The notes below the pieces were generated by a model. It saw only the letters and a program-made list of their open reading frames with translations, was not told where the DNA came from and ran no database searches. Below are positions 1 to 8,665 of a stretch of DNA of 42,476 bases, piece by piece; position 1 is the first letter of the stretch, and each line of letters opens with the position of its first letter. The position numbers and the translations under genes were made by a program. This stretch comes from Bacteroidota bacterium (GTDB lineage Bacteria > Bacteroidota > Bacteroidia > UKL13-3). Location: assembly GCA_947462865.1 (NCBI GenBank), contig CANHRW010000001.1, positions 1 to 42,476 of the forward strand, written 5' to 3'.

Positions 1-195
1 ATACTTTAACAAGCATTTCTCTTTCAATTTGTGAAAGAATTGTGATTTGCTCTTCTAAAGACAATTGATTAATCAGTACAACCAAATCTTCTGGGTGTAA
101 CTGTGTCAATAAATTATTTAACTCGTTCAAAGAACCATTCCCGAGTAGTTCTTTGATGAGCTTAATGTAATTTTTATCAATTAAATTTAATTCCA
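1..195 (-). CDS. mgtE: Magnesium transporter MgtE, N-terminal part (cut by window edge)
   Basis: Only the first 65 codons are present; the reading frame runs off the left edge. The start is the ATG at 195-193, which overlaps the end of ksgA by 9 bases, so the two genes are probably translationally coupled. The fragment is helical and contains LHPEDLVVLINQLSLEEQ, which matches the helical repeats of the cytoplasmic MgtE N domain, where LHPxDxAxLLexLpxeE is typical. In that family the N and CBS domains sense intracellular Mg2+ and gate a dimeric membrane channel. The CBS and membrane parts lie outside the window, so the family call rests on a short segment. A protein with only an MgtE_N domain is the main alternative. 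Confidence 0.72.
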
Positions 196-972
196 TTTCC
201 CGTTTAATTCTATCAAATTTACCAATTGAATAAAATCTTCCAAACTAAGCTCCTCTGCTCGTTTAGCTGCAAATCCTCCTAAATGTGCATCCGATAAACC
301 AAAAACTGAAACCGCATTCCTTAGTTTTTTTCTGCGCTGATTGAATGCTGTTTTAACTACCTTTTTTAATTTACCAATTGGAACAGGCAATTGGGTTGTT
401 TTCCTAACCATCCGCATCACACCTGATTCTACTTTTGGAGGAGGATCAAAAACATGTGGGGGAACTGTAAACAAATATTCTGTATGGTAATATGCTTGTG
501 TCAATACACTGATAATGCCATAGTCTTTTCCACCAGGTTTGGCACAAATACGTTCAGCTACTTCTTTCTGAAACATCCCTACCATCATTGGAATTTGCGA
601 CACATTGTCTAAAATTTTAAATACAATTTGAGAAGATATATTGTAAGGAAAATTACCAATAATTGCGAACTCTGATTGAAAAATATTTTTAAAATTCATT
701 TCTAAAAAGTCTTCACTTAACAAGCGATTTTCTAAAGCTGGAAAATGATTCGCTAAATAAACAACCGACTCTTTATCTATTTCTGAGGCCCATACCTGCA
801 AATGCGGAAAACGCAGTAACCTTTGTGTGAGAACACCCATCCCCGGACCAACTTCCAATACTGCAATTGAATTTACTTGGCTTTGCAAGGCATCTACAAT
901 TTCATCTGCAATAACCTCATCGGTTAAAAAATGTTGGCCTAAATGTTTTTTTGCTTTTACTTTTTCAGACAT
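187..972 (-). CDS. rsmA: 16S rRNA (adenine(1518)-N(6)/adenine(1519)-N(6))-dimethyltransferase KsgA/RsmA
   Basis: The protein has 261 residues, normal for KsgA. It dimethylates two adjacent adenines near the 3' end of 16S rRNA, using S-adenosylmethionine, late in 30S assembly. Near the N-terminus it has the KHLGQHFL signature. The SAM-binding motif VLEVGPGMGVLTQ lies at about residues 38-50. The catalytic motif is NFPYNIS at about 107-113, the NLPY box with Phe replacing Leu, a common variant. FNQRRKKLRN near residue 213 is the conserved C-terminal RNA-binding segment. The ATG at 972-970 is the natural start because the signature follows directly. The gene is read towards mgtE, which it overlaps by 9 bases. 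Confidence 0.96.
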   Translation of the reverse strand: MSEKVKAKKHLGQHFLTDEVIADEIVDALQSQVNSIAVLEVGPGMGVLTQRLLRFPHLQVWASEIDKESVVYLANHFPALENRLLSEDFLEMNFKNIFQSEFAIIGNFPYNISSQIVFKILDNVSQIPMMVGMFQKEVAERICAKPGGKDYGIISVLTQAYYHTEYLFTVPPHVFDPPPKVESGVMRMVRKTTQLPVPIGKLKKVVKTAFNQRRKKLRNAVSVFGLSDAHLGGFAAKRAEELSLEDFIQLVNLIELNGKWN

Positions 973-1079
973 GCTTGCAAATTCTCATATTTTGTTGGAA
1001 CATGAAAGGTTTTTATTTTTTAACCAAGCATCTGTCATCAATTCAACCATAGAACCAATTAACAGATTCGCATTCTTTG

Positions 1080-1109
1080 TTGATTAGCACATTTAAAAAA
1101 CTAAATTTG
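1080..1109 (+). promoter_or_regulatory. Bacteroidota-type promoter for pepA
   Basis: TTG at 1080-1082 is followed, after exactly 19 bases, by TAAATTTG at 1102-1109. This matches the -33 TTG / -7 TAnnTTTG consensus described for the primary sigma factor of Bacteroidota. Only 4 bases separate the -7 element from the pepA ATG at 1114, so the transcript would start at or next to the start codon. Confidence 0.7.
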
Positions 1110-1113
1110 CTTT

Positions 1114-2550
1114 ATGATTGAAGTAAAATCTATTAAATCTATGGCAAAAAAATGTCATAGTCTATACCTGGTTGACAACAAAACAGATTTCAAGAAAATT
1201 GGATTGAGCCCTGAGGCCATCAAATTAATCCAATCAAAATTTGCAGACAAAACTTATTTTGTAGGCATTACGCTTTTGTCGGATAAATCCTATTTTCAAC
1301 ACAAAGATGGTCTCAAAACCAATACATATGAACGTTTAGAAGAACTGCGTTGTTTGGGAAACAAATTAAATGGTCTGCTTAACAACGATAAACAAACCCA
1401 ATTTCAAATTTCAGGTTTTAATACTGATGATGCCATGGCATTTGCTGATGGTTTTTTGTTGAGTAATTACCAATTTCTCAAATACAAAACCAAAGACAAC
1501 AAACCCAATACCCTAAAACAGTTGAGTATTCATACCCAGCTGAACATTGCGCAATCCATTGACAACTTAATCAGCGTTTGTGAAGCTGTGTTTATGGCCC
1601 GCGATTTGGTCAATGAACCCCAATCTTATTTATCTGCTACTAAATTAGCAGAAGAAATGGCTAAAATGGGTAAAAAGGCTGGTTTTAAAGTATCGGTTTT
1701 AAATAAATCACAAATTCAAACATTAAAGATGGGAGGATTACTTGCTGTCAACAAAGGCAGTAAAACGCCTCCTACTTTTACCATTGCAGAATACAAACCC
1801 GCTAAACCAATTAATAAAAAACCAATTGTGTTAGTAGGCAAAGGAGTGGTTTATGATACGGGTGGTTTGAGTTTAAAACCAACCAGTGGTATGGACACCA
1901 TGAAATGTGACATGGCAGGTGCTGCCGCTGTTGGTGCGGCGATGTATGCAATTGCCAAATCAAAATTAAATGTACATGTGATTGCATTGATACCAGCAAC
2001 AGACAACAGACCTGGAGAAAATGCTTATACGCCTGGTGATGTGATACATATGTATGACGGACAAACAGTTGAAGTATTGAATACTGATGCAGAAGGCCGA
2101 ATGATATTGGCAGATGCTTTGGCATATGCTAAAAAATACAAACCTGAATTGGTTTTAGACTTTGCTACATTAACGGGGGCTGCAGCTGCTGCTATTGGGC
2201 AATATGGAATTGTTTGTATGGGTAATGCTCCTGAAAAAACAAAGGAAAAACTCAAAGAAAGTGGCAACCAAGTACACGAAAGATTGGTAGAATTTCCATT
2301 CTGGGATGACTATGGAAAACTCATTAAAAGCGATATTGCCGACTTAAAAAACATTGGAGGGCCTGTAGGAGGCGCCATCACTGCTGGGAAATTCTTAGCC
2401 CATTTCACAGATTACGACTGGATGCACTTTGACATAGCAGGACCTGCATTTTTAGCTTCAACAGATCAATACAGAGGAAAAAATGGAACAGGTGTAGGCG
2501 TACGATTCATTTTTGATTTCATCCAAAACTACGTTAGCCCCAAAAAATAA
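1114..2550 (+). CDS. pepA: Leucyl aminopeptidase, M17 family
   Basis: This 478-residue protein is a cytosolic two-metal aminopeptidase that removes N-terminal residues from peptides. The C-terminal catalytic domain is complete. The VGKGVVYDTGG motif gives metal and catalytic residues Lys243 and Asp248. Asp266 lies in MKCDMAGA. The M17 signature NTDAEGRMIL supplies Asp325 and Glu327. The N-terminal 150 residues are poorly conserved, as usual in the family. The ATG at 1114 follows a good promoter by a few bases. The stop codon overlaps the pdxA start by one base (TAATG), so the two are probably co-translated. The exact peptide preference cannot be read from the sequence. Confidence 0.95.
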   Translation: MIEVKSIKSMAKKCHSLYLVDNKTDFKKIGLSPEAIKLIQSKFADKTYFVGITLLSDKSYFQHKDGLKTNTYERLEELRCLGNKLNGLLNNDKQTQFQISGFNTDDAMAFADGFLLSNYQFLKYKTKDNKPNTLKQLSIHTQLNIAQSIDNLISVCEAVFMARDLVNEPQSYLSATKLAEEMAKMGKKAGFKVSVLNKSQIQTLKMGGLLAVNKGSKTPPTFTIAEYKPAKPINKKPIVLVGKGVVYDTGGLSLKPTSGMDTMKCDMAGAAAVGAAMYAIAKSKLNVHVIALIPATDNRPGENAYTPGDVIHMYDGQTVEVLNTDAEGRMILADALAYAKKYKPELVLDFATLTGAAAAAIGQYGIVCMGNAPEKTKEKLKESGNQVHERLVEFPFWDDYGKLIKSDIADLKNIGGPVGGAITAGKFLAHFTDYDWMHFDIAGPAFLASTDQYRGKNGTGVGVRFIFDFIQNYVSPKK

Positions 2551-3617
2551 TGAGTAAATTACCCATCATAGGAATCAGCATTGGAGACATCAATAGTATT
2601 TCTGTTGAGGTTATACTAAAAACCCTTCTAGATAATCGGATGCTGAATTACTGCACGCCACTGGTTTATGGCTCTCCCAAAACAATCGCATTTTGGAAAA
2701 AACACCTGAACCTAGGTGACGTTCATTTTCATCAAATACAATCATTGGAGCAGTTGCATCCTAAAAAGAACAACCTTAAAATAGTTTGGGATGAAGAAGT
2801 TGACATCAAACCTGGAGAAGCAAATGAAAACGGAGGCAAGTATGCTTTCAAATCATTAGAAGCCGCAACAAAAGATTTGGTTGAAGGTAAAATTCAGGCT
2901 TTGGTGACAGGCCCTGTCAATAAAAATAGCATTGTCATTCCTAATAGAAAATTTGCAGGACATACTGAGTACATTGCCGAAGAATGTGGGGCCAAACCTT
3001 TGATGATACTTGCAAGTCAAGAACTCAAGGTGGCCTTGGTTACCGGTCATATTCCAGTAAGTGAAATCAGCAAACAACTGACTAAAGAGGCCATTGTTAG
3101 CAAAATTAGGCTGTTCGCCAATAGCCTAAGAAGTGATTTTGGAATCAGCAAACCCAGAATTGCAGTATTGGGTTTGAACCCCCATGCCGGAGATGGCGGT
3201 TTACTAGGAAAAGAAGAAATTGAAGTAATTATACCAGCTGTTGAATCAGCACAACAAGAAAATATTGGTATTTTATTTGGCCCTTATCCTGCCGATGGAT
3301 TTTTTGGAGCAGGTATGCACCAAAAATATGATGGCATATTGGCTATGTATCATGACCAAGGATTGATTCCTTTTAAAGCTTCGGCATTTATGGATGGTGT
3401 AAATATTACAGCCGGTCTTCCTGTGGTAAGAACTTCACCTGACCATGGAACTGCTTTTGCAATAGCAGGTAAAAATGAAGCTAATCCTGCTTCATTCAGA
3501 AATGCCATCTATGCAGCATTAGATATTTTAAGAAAACGAAACATACACCAGGAAATAACACATGAACCTTTGCCAATGACTCCCTTTAAAAGAGAGCGTT
3601 TCCGGATTGATTTCTAG
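2550..3617 (+). CDS. pdxA: 4-hydroxythreonine-4-phosphate dehydrogenase PdxA
   Basis: The 355-residue protein oxidises 4-phosphohydroxy-L-threonine with NAD(P)+. The product is the substrate that PdxJ condenses with 1-deoxyxylulose 5-phosphate on the way to pyridoxal phosphate. Conserved features are GHTEY (His138, Thr139), the three metal-binding histidines (His167 in VTGHIP, His212 in NPHAGDGG, His268 in YHDQGLIPFK), and RTSPDHGTAF near the C-terminus. The N-terminal motif reads GDINSISVEV, where relatives usually have a GxNGIGPE-like sequence. The ATG overlaps the pepA stop by one base. The partner gene pdxJ is in the same window at 12542, so the DXP-dependent vitamin B6 route is represented at both key steps. 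Confidence 0.95.
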   Translation: MSKLPIIGISIGDINSISVEVILKTLLDNRMLNYCTPLVYGSPKTIAFWKKHLNLGDVHFHQIQSLEQLHPKKNNLKIVWDEEVDIKPGEANENGGKYAFKSLEAATKDLVEGKIQALVTGPVNKNSIVIPNRKFAGHTEYIAEECGAKPLMILASQELKVALVTGHIPVSEISKQLTKEAIVSKIRLFANSLRSDFGISKPRIAVLGLNPHAGDGGLLGKEEIEVIIPAVESAQQENIGILFGPYPADGFFGAGMHQKYDGILAMYHDQGLIPFKASAFMDGVNITAGLPVVRTSPDHGTAFAIAGKNEANPASFRNAIYAALDILRKRNIHQEITHEPLPMTPFKRERFRIDF

Positions 3618-3705
3618 CAAAAAAACCTGTAACAATCTGACAATCAATAAAAAGTAAAAAGTTCTACTTTTTTGTAACATTTCTGTATTTTTGTAGGCTA
3701 AAAAA

Positions 3706-4221
3706 ATGGGTTTGGTGTCTAAGGCATATACAATTGAATTCAATAAACTTCAACACGGGTTGAATAAAGATGCATTTGTATTGGACCACTCGTTCATGGA
3801 GACATTTGAATTTTCACCTGTAAAAGCAATTTCGGTTACTGCAGCAGTTGAAATAGACAAATCAGAAAACATGTACGGGATTGAAATTGAACTAAAAGGT
3901 TGTGCAACAGTAAGTTGTGACAATTGTTTGGTTTCAATTGAATTGCCTATTCATCAAAATTTTAGTTTTCTCATTAAAATGAGTGAGGCCAATAATTTTG
4001 ATAACCCGGATATGATCTATCTCAATCGAAATGAAATTGGGTATGATTTGAAACAATACCTTTACGAAAGCGTATTGCTATCATTACCAACCAAAAGAGA
4101 TTGTGATGGTTTACCCGAACCAAAACCCTGTGACAAAGCTGTATTGAATAAGTACAGTGAAAATAATGAAAACGAAGAAAATGTTGACCCTAGATGGGAC
4201 AAACTAAAAGATATTTTATAA
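3706..4221 (+). CDS. YceD family (DUF177) protein, ribosome/L32-linked
   Basis: This 171-residue protein directly precedes rpmF by 24 bases, the classic YceD-rpmF arrangement. YceD proteins are linked to 23S rRNA and ribosome biogenesis, but the biochemical role is not settled. The sequence shows a CDNC pair (Cys71, Cys74) and a second pair, Cys133 and Cys142, in the DCDGLPEPKPC segment. Together these could hold a zinc ion; that is inference. An acidic Asn/Glu linker precedes the C-terminal DPRWDKLKDIL, a tail typical of the family. The gene opens the fatty-acid operon. The 88-base gap upstream is AT-rich and contains TATTTTTG at 3686-3693, a possible -7 element without a well-placed -33 TTG. 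Confidence 0.85.
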   Translation: MGLVSKAYTIEFNKLQHGLNKDAFVLDHSFMETFEFSPVKAISVTAAVEIDKSENMYGIEIELKGCATVSCDNCLVSIELPIHQNFSFLIKMSEANNFDNPDMIYLNRNEIGYDLKQYLYESVLLSLPTKRDCDGLPEPKPCDKAVLNKYSENNENEENVDPRWDKLKDIL

Positions 4222-4245
4222 TAAATTAACAAGGAGAAATAGACT

Positions 4246-4431
4246 ATGCCTCATCCAAAACGAAAAATCTCGAACTCACGCCGTGACAAACGCAGAACGC
4301 ACTACAAAGGTGCTACTCCAACTTTAACTGTTGAAGCTGCATCAGGTGAAACTCATTTGCGCCACAGAGTAACTGCCAATGGTTACTACAAAGGGAAATT
4401 AGCTTTCCCTGAAATGAAAAAAGATATTTAA
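4246..4431 (+). CDS. rpmF: 50S ribosomal protein L32
   Basis: The 61-residue protein begins [17 protein letters not shown], the highly basic start typical of L32, and fits the usual length. It is a structural protein of the large subunit. No cysteines are present, so this is the zinc-free form: the four-Cys ribbon of many L32 proteins is replaced by a segment containing [17 protein letters not shown] at 4231-4236, about 10 bases before the ATG, is an unusually clear Shine-Dalgarno-like sequence for this genome. The gene lies between YceD and plsX, the order that couples ribosome supply to phospholipid and fatty-acid synthesis in many bacteria. Confidence 0.97.
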   Translation: MPHPKRKISNSRRDKRRTHYKGATPTLTVEAASGETHLRHRVTANGYYKGKLAFPEMKKDI

Positions 4432-4458
4432 GCTTACCTAAGCACTAAGTGCACACAT

Positions 4459-5415
4459 ATGAAAATTGGTTTTGACATCATGGGGGGAGATTATGCCCCT
4501 AAAGAAGCAATTGCAGGTGCAATACAGGCTCACATAGAATTGGCAGGAACTGCCCGTATCGTATTTTTTGGAGACAAAGAACAAGCCATTTCTCTCATTC
4601 AAGAGCATGGAGCAGATGTGAATGATTTTGACTTTGTTCATACCTCAGAAGTAATTAGCATGGGGGAACATCCTACCAAAGCAATTTCACAAAAGAAAGA
4701 TTCGAGCATTTCTGTTGGTTTCGGCATGTTAGCTCAGAAACAAATAGATGCATTTGTAAGTGCTGGTAACACAGGAGCGATGTTAGTTGGATCTATGTTT
4801 TCAGTGAAGCCAATTGAAGGAGTAATCAGACCAAGTATCACATCTATAGTTCCAAAATTGAACGGAAAATTTGGGGTTGTATTGGATGTAGGTGCAAATG
4901 CTGATTGTAAACCAGATGTTCTTTTCCAATTTGGCATTCTTGGCTCTTTGATGATGAAGCATGTTTATGGAGTTGAAAATCCAAGAGTAGGCTTATTGAG
5001 CATTGGGGAAGAGAAAGAAAAAGGAAATTTAGTAACCATTGCTGCGCATCAAATGATGGCAGAAACAACTGCTTTTAATTTCATAGGCAATGTGGAAGGC
5101 CGAGATTTCTTATCTGACAAAGCCGACGTCATTGTATGTGATGGATTTACTGGAAATGTGGTACTCAAAACTTTAGAATCTGTTTACTATGTCATGAAAA
5201 AACGTGGTGTAGAAGACGATTTTATAAACCGTTTCAACTACGAAAACTATGGTGGAACTCCAATTTTAGGAGTGAATGCCCCAGTTATAATAGGACACGG
5301 CATTTCAAATGCGAAAGCATTCAAAAACATGATACTTTCAGCCAAGGAAGTTCAAAATTCAGACTTGGTTAATATTATTAAAACATCCTTTAAAAGTGTT
5401 GTTCTCCCAGTTTAA
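4459..5415 (+). CDS. plsX: Phosphate acyltransferase PlsX
   Basis: The 318-residue protein converts acyl-ACP to acyl-phosphate, the donor used by PlsY to start phospholipid synthesis. The N-terminus reads MKIGFDIMGGDYAPKEAIAG, the PlsX signature (relatives have DAMGGDxAP). Further conserved blocks are VSAGNTGAMLVGS, GVVLDVGANADCKP and CDGFTGNVVLKT. The length is close to the usual 320-340 residues. The gene begins 27 bases after rpmF and ends 3 bases before fabH, so it belongs to the operon. It acts at the cytoplasmic face of the membrane as a peripheral enzyme. Confidence 0.96.
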   Translation: MKIGFDIMGGDYAPKEAIAGAIQAHIELAGTARIVFFGDKEQAISLIQEHGADVNDFDFVHTSEVISMGEHPTKAISQKKDSSISVGFGMLAQKQIDAFVSAGNTGAMLVGSMFSVKPIEGVIRPSITSIVPKLNGKFGVVLDVGANADCKPDVLFQFGILGSLMMKHVYGVENPRVGLLSIGEEKEKGNLVTIAAHQMMAETTAFNFIGNVEGRDFLSDKADVIVCDGFTGNVVLKTLESVYYVMKKRGVEDDFINRFNYENYGGTPILGVNAPVIIGHGISNAKAFKNMILSAKEVQNSDLVNIIKTSFKSVVLPV

Positions 5416-5418
5416 AAA

Positions 5419-6417
5419 ATGAGTAAAATCACTGCTGCAATAACTGCCGTAAATGGCTATGTTCCTCCAACTATCTTGTCTAATAAAGACTTGGAAAAAA
5501 TGGTGGACACCAATGACGAATGGATCCTTAGCAGAACCGGAATCAAAGAAAGAAGGATTCTCAATGAACCAGGATTGGCTACTTCAGACATGGCGGTAGA
5601 AGCTGTGAATGGTTTACTCAAAAAAAGAGGCATCTCTGCAGAAGAACTAGACCTGATTATTTTTGCTACCGTAACCAGTGACCTCATATTCCCCTCTTCT
5701 GCTTGTTTACTCGCCGATAAAATCGGAGCTAAAAATGCTTTTGGTTATGACCTAGCCGCGGCTTGTTCTGGATTCTTGTTTTCACTAGAAACAGGTGCCC
5801 GATTTATAGAAAGTGGCAAATACAAAAAAGTATTGGTTGTAGGTGGAGATAAAATGTCTTCAATTATTGATTATACAGACCGCAATACCTGCATTATATT
5901 CGGTGACGGATGCGGGGCCGTTTTACTAGAGCCAAATGAAGAAGGATACGGTATTATAGATTCAGTATTGAAAATTGATGGCCATGGCCGTCATTTTCTT
6001 CACCAAAAAGCGGGTGGGTCTTTAAAACCGCCTACTCACGAAACCATAGATGCCAAAGAACATTTTGTTTTCCAAGATGGCAAAACAGTTTTCAAATTTG
6101 CTGTAACCGGAATGGCTGATGTTTCTGCCCAAATCATGGAAAGAAACCACCTGAGTGCTGATGACATAGCCTGGTTAGTTCCACACCAAGCCAATTTGAG
6201 AATTATTGACGCAACTGCTGATCGAATGGGCTTAGGCAAAGAAAAAGTGATGATTAACATCGATCATTTTGGCAATACCACCAACGGTACTTTACCACTT
6301 TGTCTTTGGGAATGGGAATCTAAACTTAAAAAAGGTGACAACTTGGTATTGGCTGCATTTGGTGGTGGATTCACTTGGGGAGCTATTTACATTAAGTGGG
6401 CCTATGACGGGAATTAA
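5419..6417 (+). CDS. fabH: Beta-ketoacyl-ACP synthase III FabH
   Basis: This 332-residue enzyme condenses acetyl-CoA (or a branched primer) with malonyl-ACP to start fatty-acid chains. The catalytic triad is intact: Cys116 in AAACSGFLF, His256 in VPHQANLRI and Asn286 in HFGNTTNG. The SRTGIKERR motif near residue 38 is also typical of FabH. It starts 3 bases after plsX, so translation is likely coupled. Bacteroidota often use branched primers for iso-fatty acids; primer choice cannot be told from these motifs. Confidence 0.96.
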   Translation: MSKITAAITAVNGYVPPTILSNKDLEKMVDTNDEWILSRTGIKERRILNEPGLATSDMAVEAVNGLLKKRGISAEELDLIIFATVTSDLIFPSSACLLADKIGAKNAFGYDLAAACSGFLFSLETGARFIESGKYKKVLVVGGDKMSSIIDYTDRNTCIIFGDGCGAVLLEPNEEGYGIIDSVLKIDGHGRHFLHQKAGGSLKPPTHETIDAKEHFVFQDGKTVFKFAVTGMADVSAQIMERNHLSADDIAWLVPHQANLRIIDATADRMGLGKEKVMINIDHFGNTTNGTLPLCLWEWESKLKKGDNLVLAAFGGGFTWGAIYIKWAYDGN

Positions 6418-6482
6418 AATTTTCTCACACAAAACAATTCAAACATTTTTTTTATAATTTTGACTTTCTTAATCATTCATTT

Positions 6483-6977
6483 ATGGAATTAAAAGAAATC
6501 AAGGAACTAATTAAATTAGTTTCTGATGCAGGTGTAACCGAAGTAGAAGTTGAACGTGGAGATTTTAAAATCTCTATCAAAAAGACTGACGATAAAGTAA
6601 CCTATGTTCAACAAGCACCAATGGTAACTTCTGTTGCCATGACTGAACAAGCCAGACCGGCTTCTATTTCAGCTCCTGTTAACACTGAAAAGTTAGAAGC
6701 TCCTGCAGCTAAAACTGAAAGTGTCAATGGCAATTTCATTACCATTAAATCGCCAATGATTGGAACTTATTACAAATCGCCAGCTCCAGACAAACCAAAT
6801 TTTGTTCAAATAGGTGATGAAATCAAAGTTGGTCAGGTTTTGTGTATTGTAGAAGCCATGAAACTATTCAACGAAATTGAATCGGAAGTAGCTGGTAGAA
6901 TTGTAAAAATATTGGTTGACAATGCATCACCTGTTGAGTATGACCAACCATTGTTTTTAGTTGAGCCAATTAAATAA
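6483..6977 (+). CDS. accB: Biotin carboxyl carrier protein of acetyl-CoA carboxylase
   Basis: The protein has 164 residues and a two-part architecture. The N-terminal helical segment (about 1-40) is followed by an Ala/Pro/Thr-rich linker (about 45-80). The C-terminal biotinyl domain starts at about residue 85. Biotin would be attached to Lys127 in VEAMKLFNEI, the canonical EAMK site. BCCP carries the carboxyl group from AccC to the AccAD transferase to make malonyl-CoA. The gene is 65 bases after fabH and 52 before accC. TAATTTTG at 6455-6462 could be an internal promoter element, but it lacks a well-spaced -33 TTG. The accA and accD genes are not in the window. Confidence 0.96.
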   Translation: MELKEIKELIKLVSDAGVTEVEVERGDFKISIKKTDDKVTYVQQAPMVTSVAMTEQARPASISAPVNTEKLEAPAAKTESVNGNFITIKSPMIGTYYKSPAPDKPNFVQIGDEIKVGQVLCIVEAMKLFNEIESEVAGRIVKILVDNASPVEYDQPLFLVEPIK

Positions 6978-7029
6978 TTGGACCTCCATTTAAAAATTGG
7001 AATTCAACTCCATTCAAACAAAAAACAAC

Positions 7030-8376
7030 ATGTTTAAAAAAATACTGATTGCAAATCGGGGCGAAATTGCACTGAGGATCATTCGAACTGCAAAAGAAAT
7101 GGGCATTAAAACGGTGGCTGTATACTCTACTGCCGACCGAGACAGTTTACATGTTCGCTTTGCAGATGAGGCTGTATGTATAGGTCCTGCTCCATCTCCA
7201 CAATCTTATTTAAATATTGCCAATATCATTGCAGCTGCAGAAATTACCAATGCAGACGCCATTCATCCTGGCTATGGCTTTCTTTCAGAAAATGCAAAGT
7301 TTTCACAGGTTTGTAGAGACCATGGAATCAAATTTATTGGTGCATCTCCAGAAATGATCAATTCAATGGGTGATAAAGCCAGTGCAAAAGACACCATGAA
7401 AAAAGCAGGTGTTCCTGTTATTCCTGGCTCTGAAGGATTGCTGTCTGGACCTGATGAAGGCAGAAAATTGGCTAAAGATATTGGCTACCCAGTTATCATC
7501 AAGGCAACTGCCGGAGGTGGTGGTAGAGGAATGCGCATCATTTGGAATGACGAAGAATTTGAGAAACATTGGGACAGTGCCCGTCAAGAAGCAGCTGCTG
7601 CTTTTGGAAATGATGGCATCTACATGGAAAAGTATGTAGAAGAACCAAGACATATTGAAATTCAATTGGCAGGTGACCAGTATGGCAATGTTTGTCATTT
7701 GAGTGAAAGAGATTGCTCAATTCAAAGAAGACATCAAAAATTGGTAGAAGAAAGTCCATCTCCATTTATTGACGAGGAATTGAGAGAGAAAATGGGTGCT
7801 GCAGCAATTGCAGGGGCATCGGCCATTAAATATGAAGGTTTGGGAACCATTGAATTTTTGGTAGACAAACATAAAAACTTCTATTTCATGGAAATGAATA
7901 CCCGTATTCAGGTAGAACATCCAGTTACAGAGGAAGTCATTAATTTCGACTTGGTGAAAGAGCAGATATTAATTGCAGCTGGTGTGCCAATTAGTGGCAG
8001 AAACTATTACCCTATAAAACATGCCATTGAGGTTCGTATCAATGCCGAAGATCCGTATAACAATTTCAGGCCAACTCCTGGTAAAATAGAGTATTTACAC
8101 AAACCTGGTGGGCATGGTGTTAGAGTTGATACACATATTTATGCGGGCTATACCATTCCCTCAAATTACGACTCTATGATTGCCAAAATGATTGTAAGCG
8201 CACAAACCAGAGAGGAAGCAATCATTAAAATGGAAAGAGCCCTAAGTGAATTTATCATTGAAGGACCAGGACTCAAAACAACCATTCCTTTACAGATTAA
8301 ATTAATGCAAAATGAAGACTTCAAAAAAGGCAATTTCACAACCGCCTTTATGAATACCTTCGACATCAATAAATAA
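7030..8376 (+). CDS. accC: Acetyl-CoA carboxylase biotin carboxylase subunit
   Basis: From the ATG at 7030 the protein has 448 residues, almost the length of E. coli AccC (449). It carboxylates biotin on BCCP using ATP and bicarbonate. It begins [17 protein letters not shown], the biotin-carboxylase signature. The ATP-grasp glycine loop [10 protein letters not shown] is at 161-170, and [12 protein letters not shown] carries metal- and bicarbonate-binding residues. The open frame extends 33 bases upstream to a TTG at 6997, but the added residues are not family-like, so I prefer 7030. This is the last gene of the operon; a strong terminator follows 8 bases after the stop. Confidence 0.96.
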   Translation: MFKKILIANRGEIALRIIRTAKEMGIKTVAVYSTADRDSLHVRFADEAVCIGPAPSPQSYLNIANIIAAAEITNADAIHPGYGFLSENAKFSQVCRDHGIKFIGASPEMINSMGDKASAKDTMKKAGVPVIPGSEGLLSGPDEGRKLAKDIGYPVIIKATAGGGGRGMRIIWNDEEFEKHWDSARQEAAAAFGNDGIYMEKYVEEPRHIEIQLAGDQYGNVCHLSERDCSIQRRHQKLVEESPSPFIDEELREKMGAAAIAGASAIKYEGLGTIEFLVDKHKNFYFMEMNTRIQVEHPVTEEVINFDLVKEQILIAAGVPISGRNYYPIKHAIEVRINAEDPYNNFRPTPGKIEYLHKPGGHGVRVDTHIYAGYTIPSNYDSMIAKMIVSAQTREEAIIKMERALSEFIIEGPGLKTTIPLQIKLMQNEDFKKGNFTTAFMNTFDINK

Positions 8377-8384
8377 TTTACAAA

Positions 8385-8407
8385 AGCCCCGCAAGGGGCT
8401 TTTTTTT
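8385..8407 (+). terminator. Rho-independent terminator after accC
   Basis: AGCCCC (8385-8390) pairs with GGGGCT (8395-8400) around a GCAA loop, followed by seven T. Flanking A and T runs extend the stem. It ends the YceD-rpmF-plsX-fabH-accBC operon. Confidence 0.9.
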
Positions 8408-8418
8408 AGTACTCAAAG

Positions 8419-8664
8419 ATGGAACTACTCCCTTTATTGTTATTACATCCACCTATTTCAGGTTATTATGCCAAATCAAAGGGTCATTCTTTTTGGTTAT
8501 GGTTTATGATGGGCCTGTTTTTGCCCATCATTTCAAATGTGATTCTTTATTTCATCAAAGACAAACCACTGCCTATTGCTGTTGAAACAGCAACCTTGCA
8601 CGAACAAAAAGACAAAATAATATACCGCAAGCCAGGTTTTGAATACCAAATTAAAAACAGCTAG
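8419..8664 (+). CDS. Small membrane protein of unknown function
   Basis: This 81-residue frame starts with ATG just after the accC terminator and ends one base before the next gene, which supports it being real. The N-terminal half is strongly hydrophobic. A first segment at about 2-11 is followed by AKSKGHSFWLWF and a second hydrophobic stretch at about 26-44, then a polar, charged C-terminus. A small polar patch followed by aromatic and then aliphatic residues is common in short bacterial inner-membrane proteins, but I do not recognise a named family. Its position suggests co-transcription with the thioredoxin-like and haem/copper genes that follow. No function is assigned. Confidence 0.65.
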   Translation: MELLPLLLLHPPISGYYAKSKGHSFWLWFMMGLFLPIISNVILYFIKDKPLPIAVETATLHEQKDKIIYRKPGFEYQIKNS

Positions 8665-8665
8665 T

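Noticed and set aside
827..1087. 86-residue plus-strand frame over the start of ksgA
   Set aside because: It is antisense to the well-supported KsgA N-terminus, and its composition is not protein-like.
3649..3672. A/T-only hairpin before the YceD gene as a terminator of pdxA
   Set aside because: The stem AAAAAGTA/TACTTTTT has one G-C pair only and a long loop; too weak to call.
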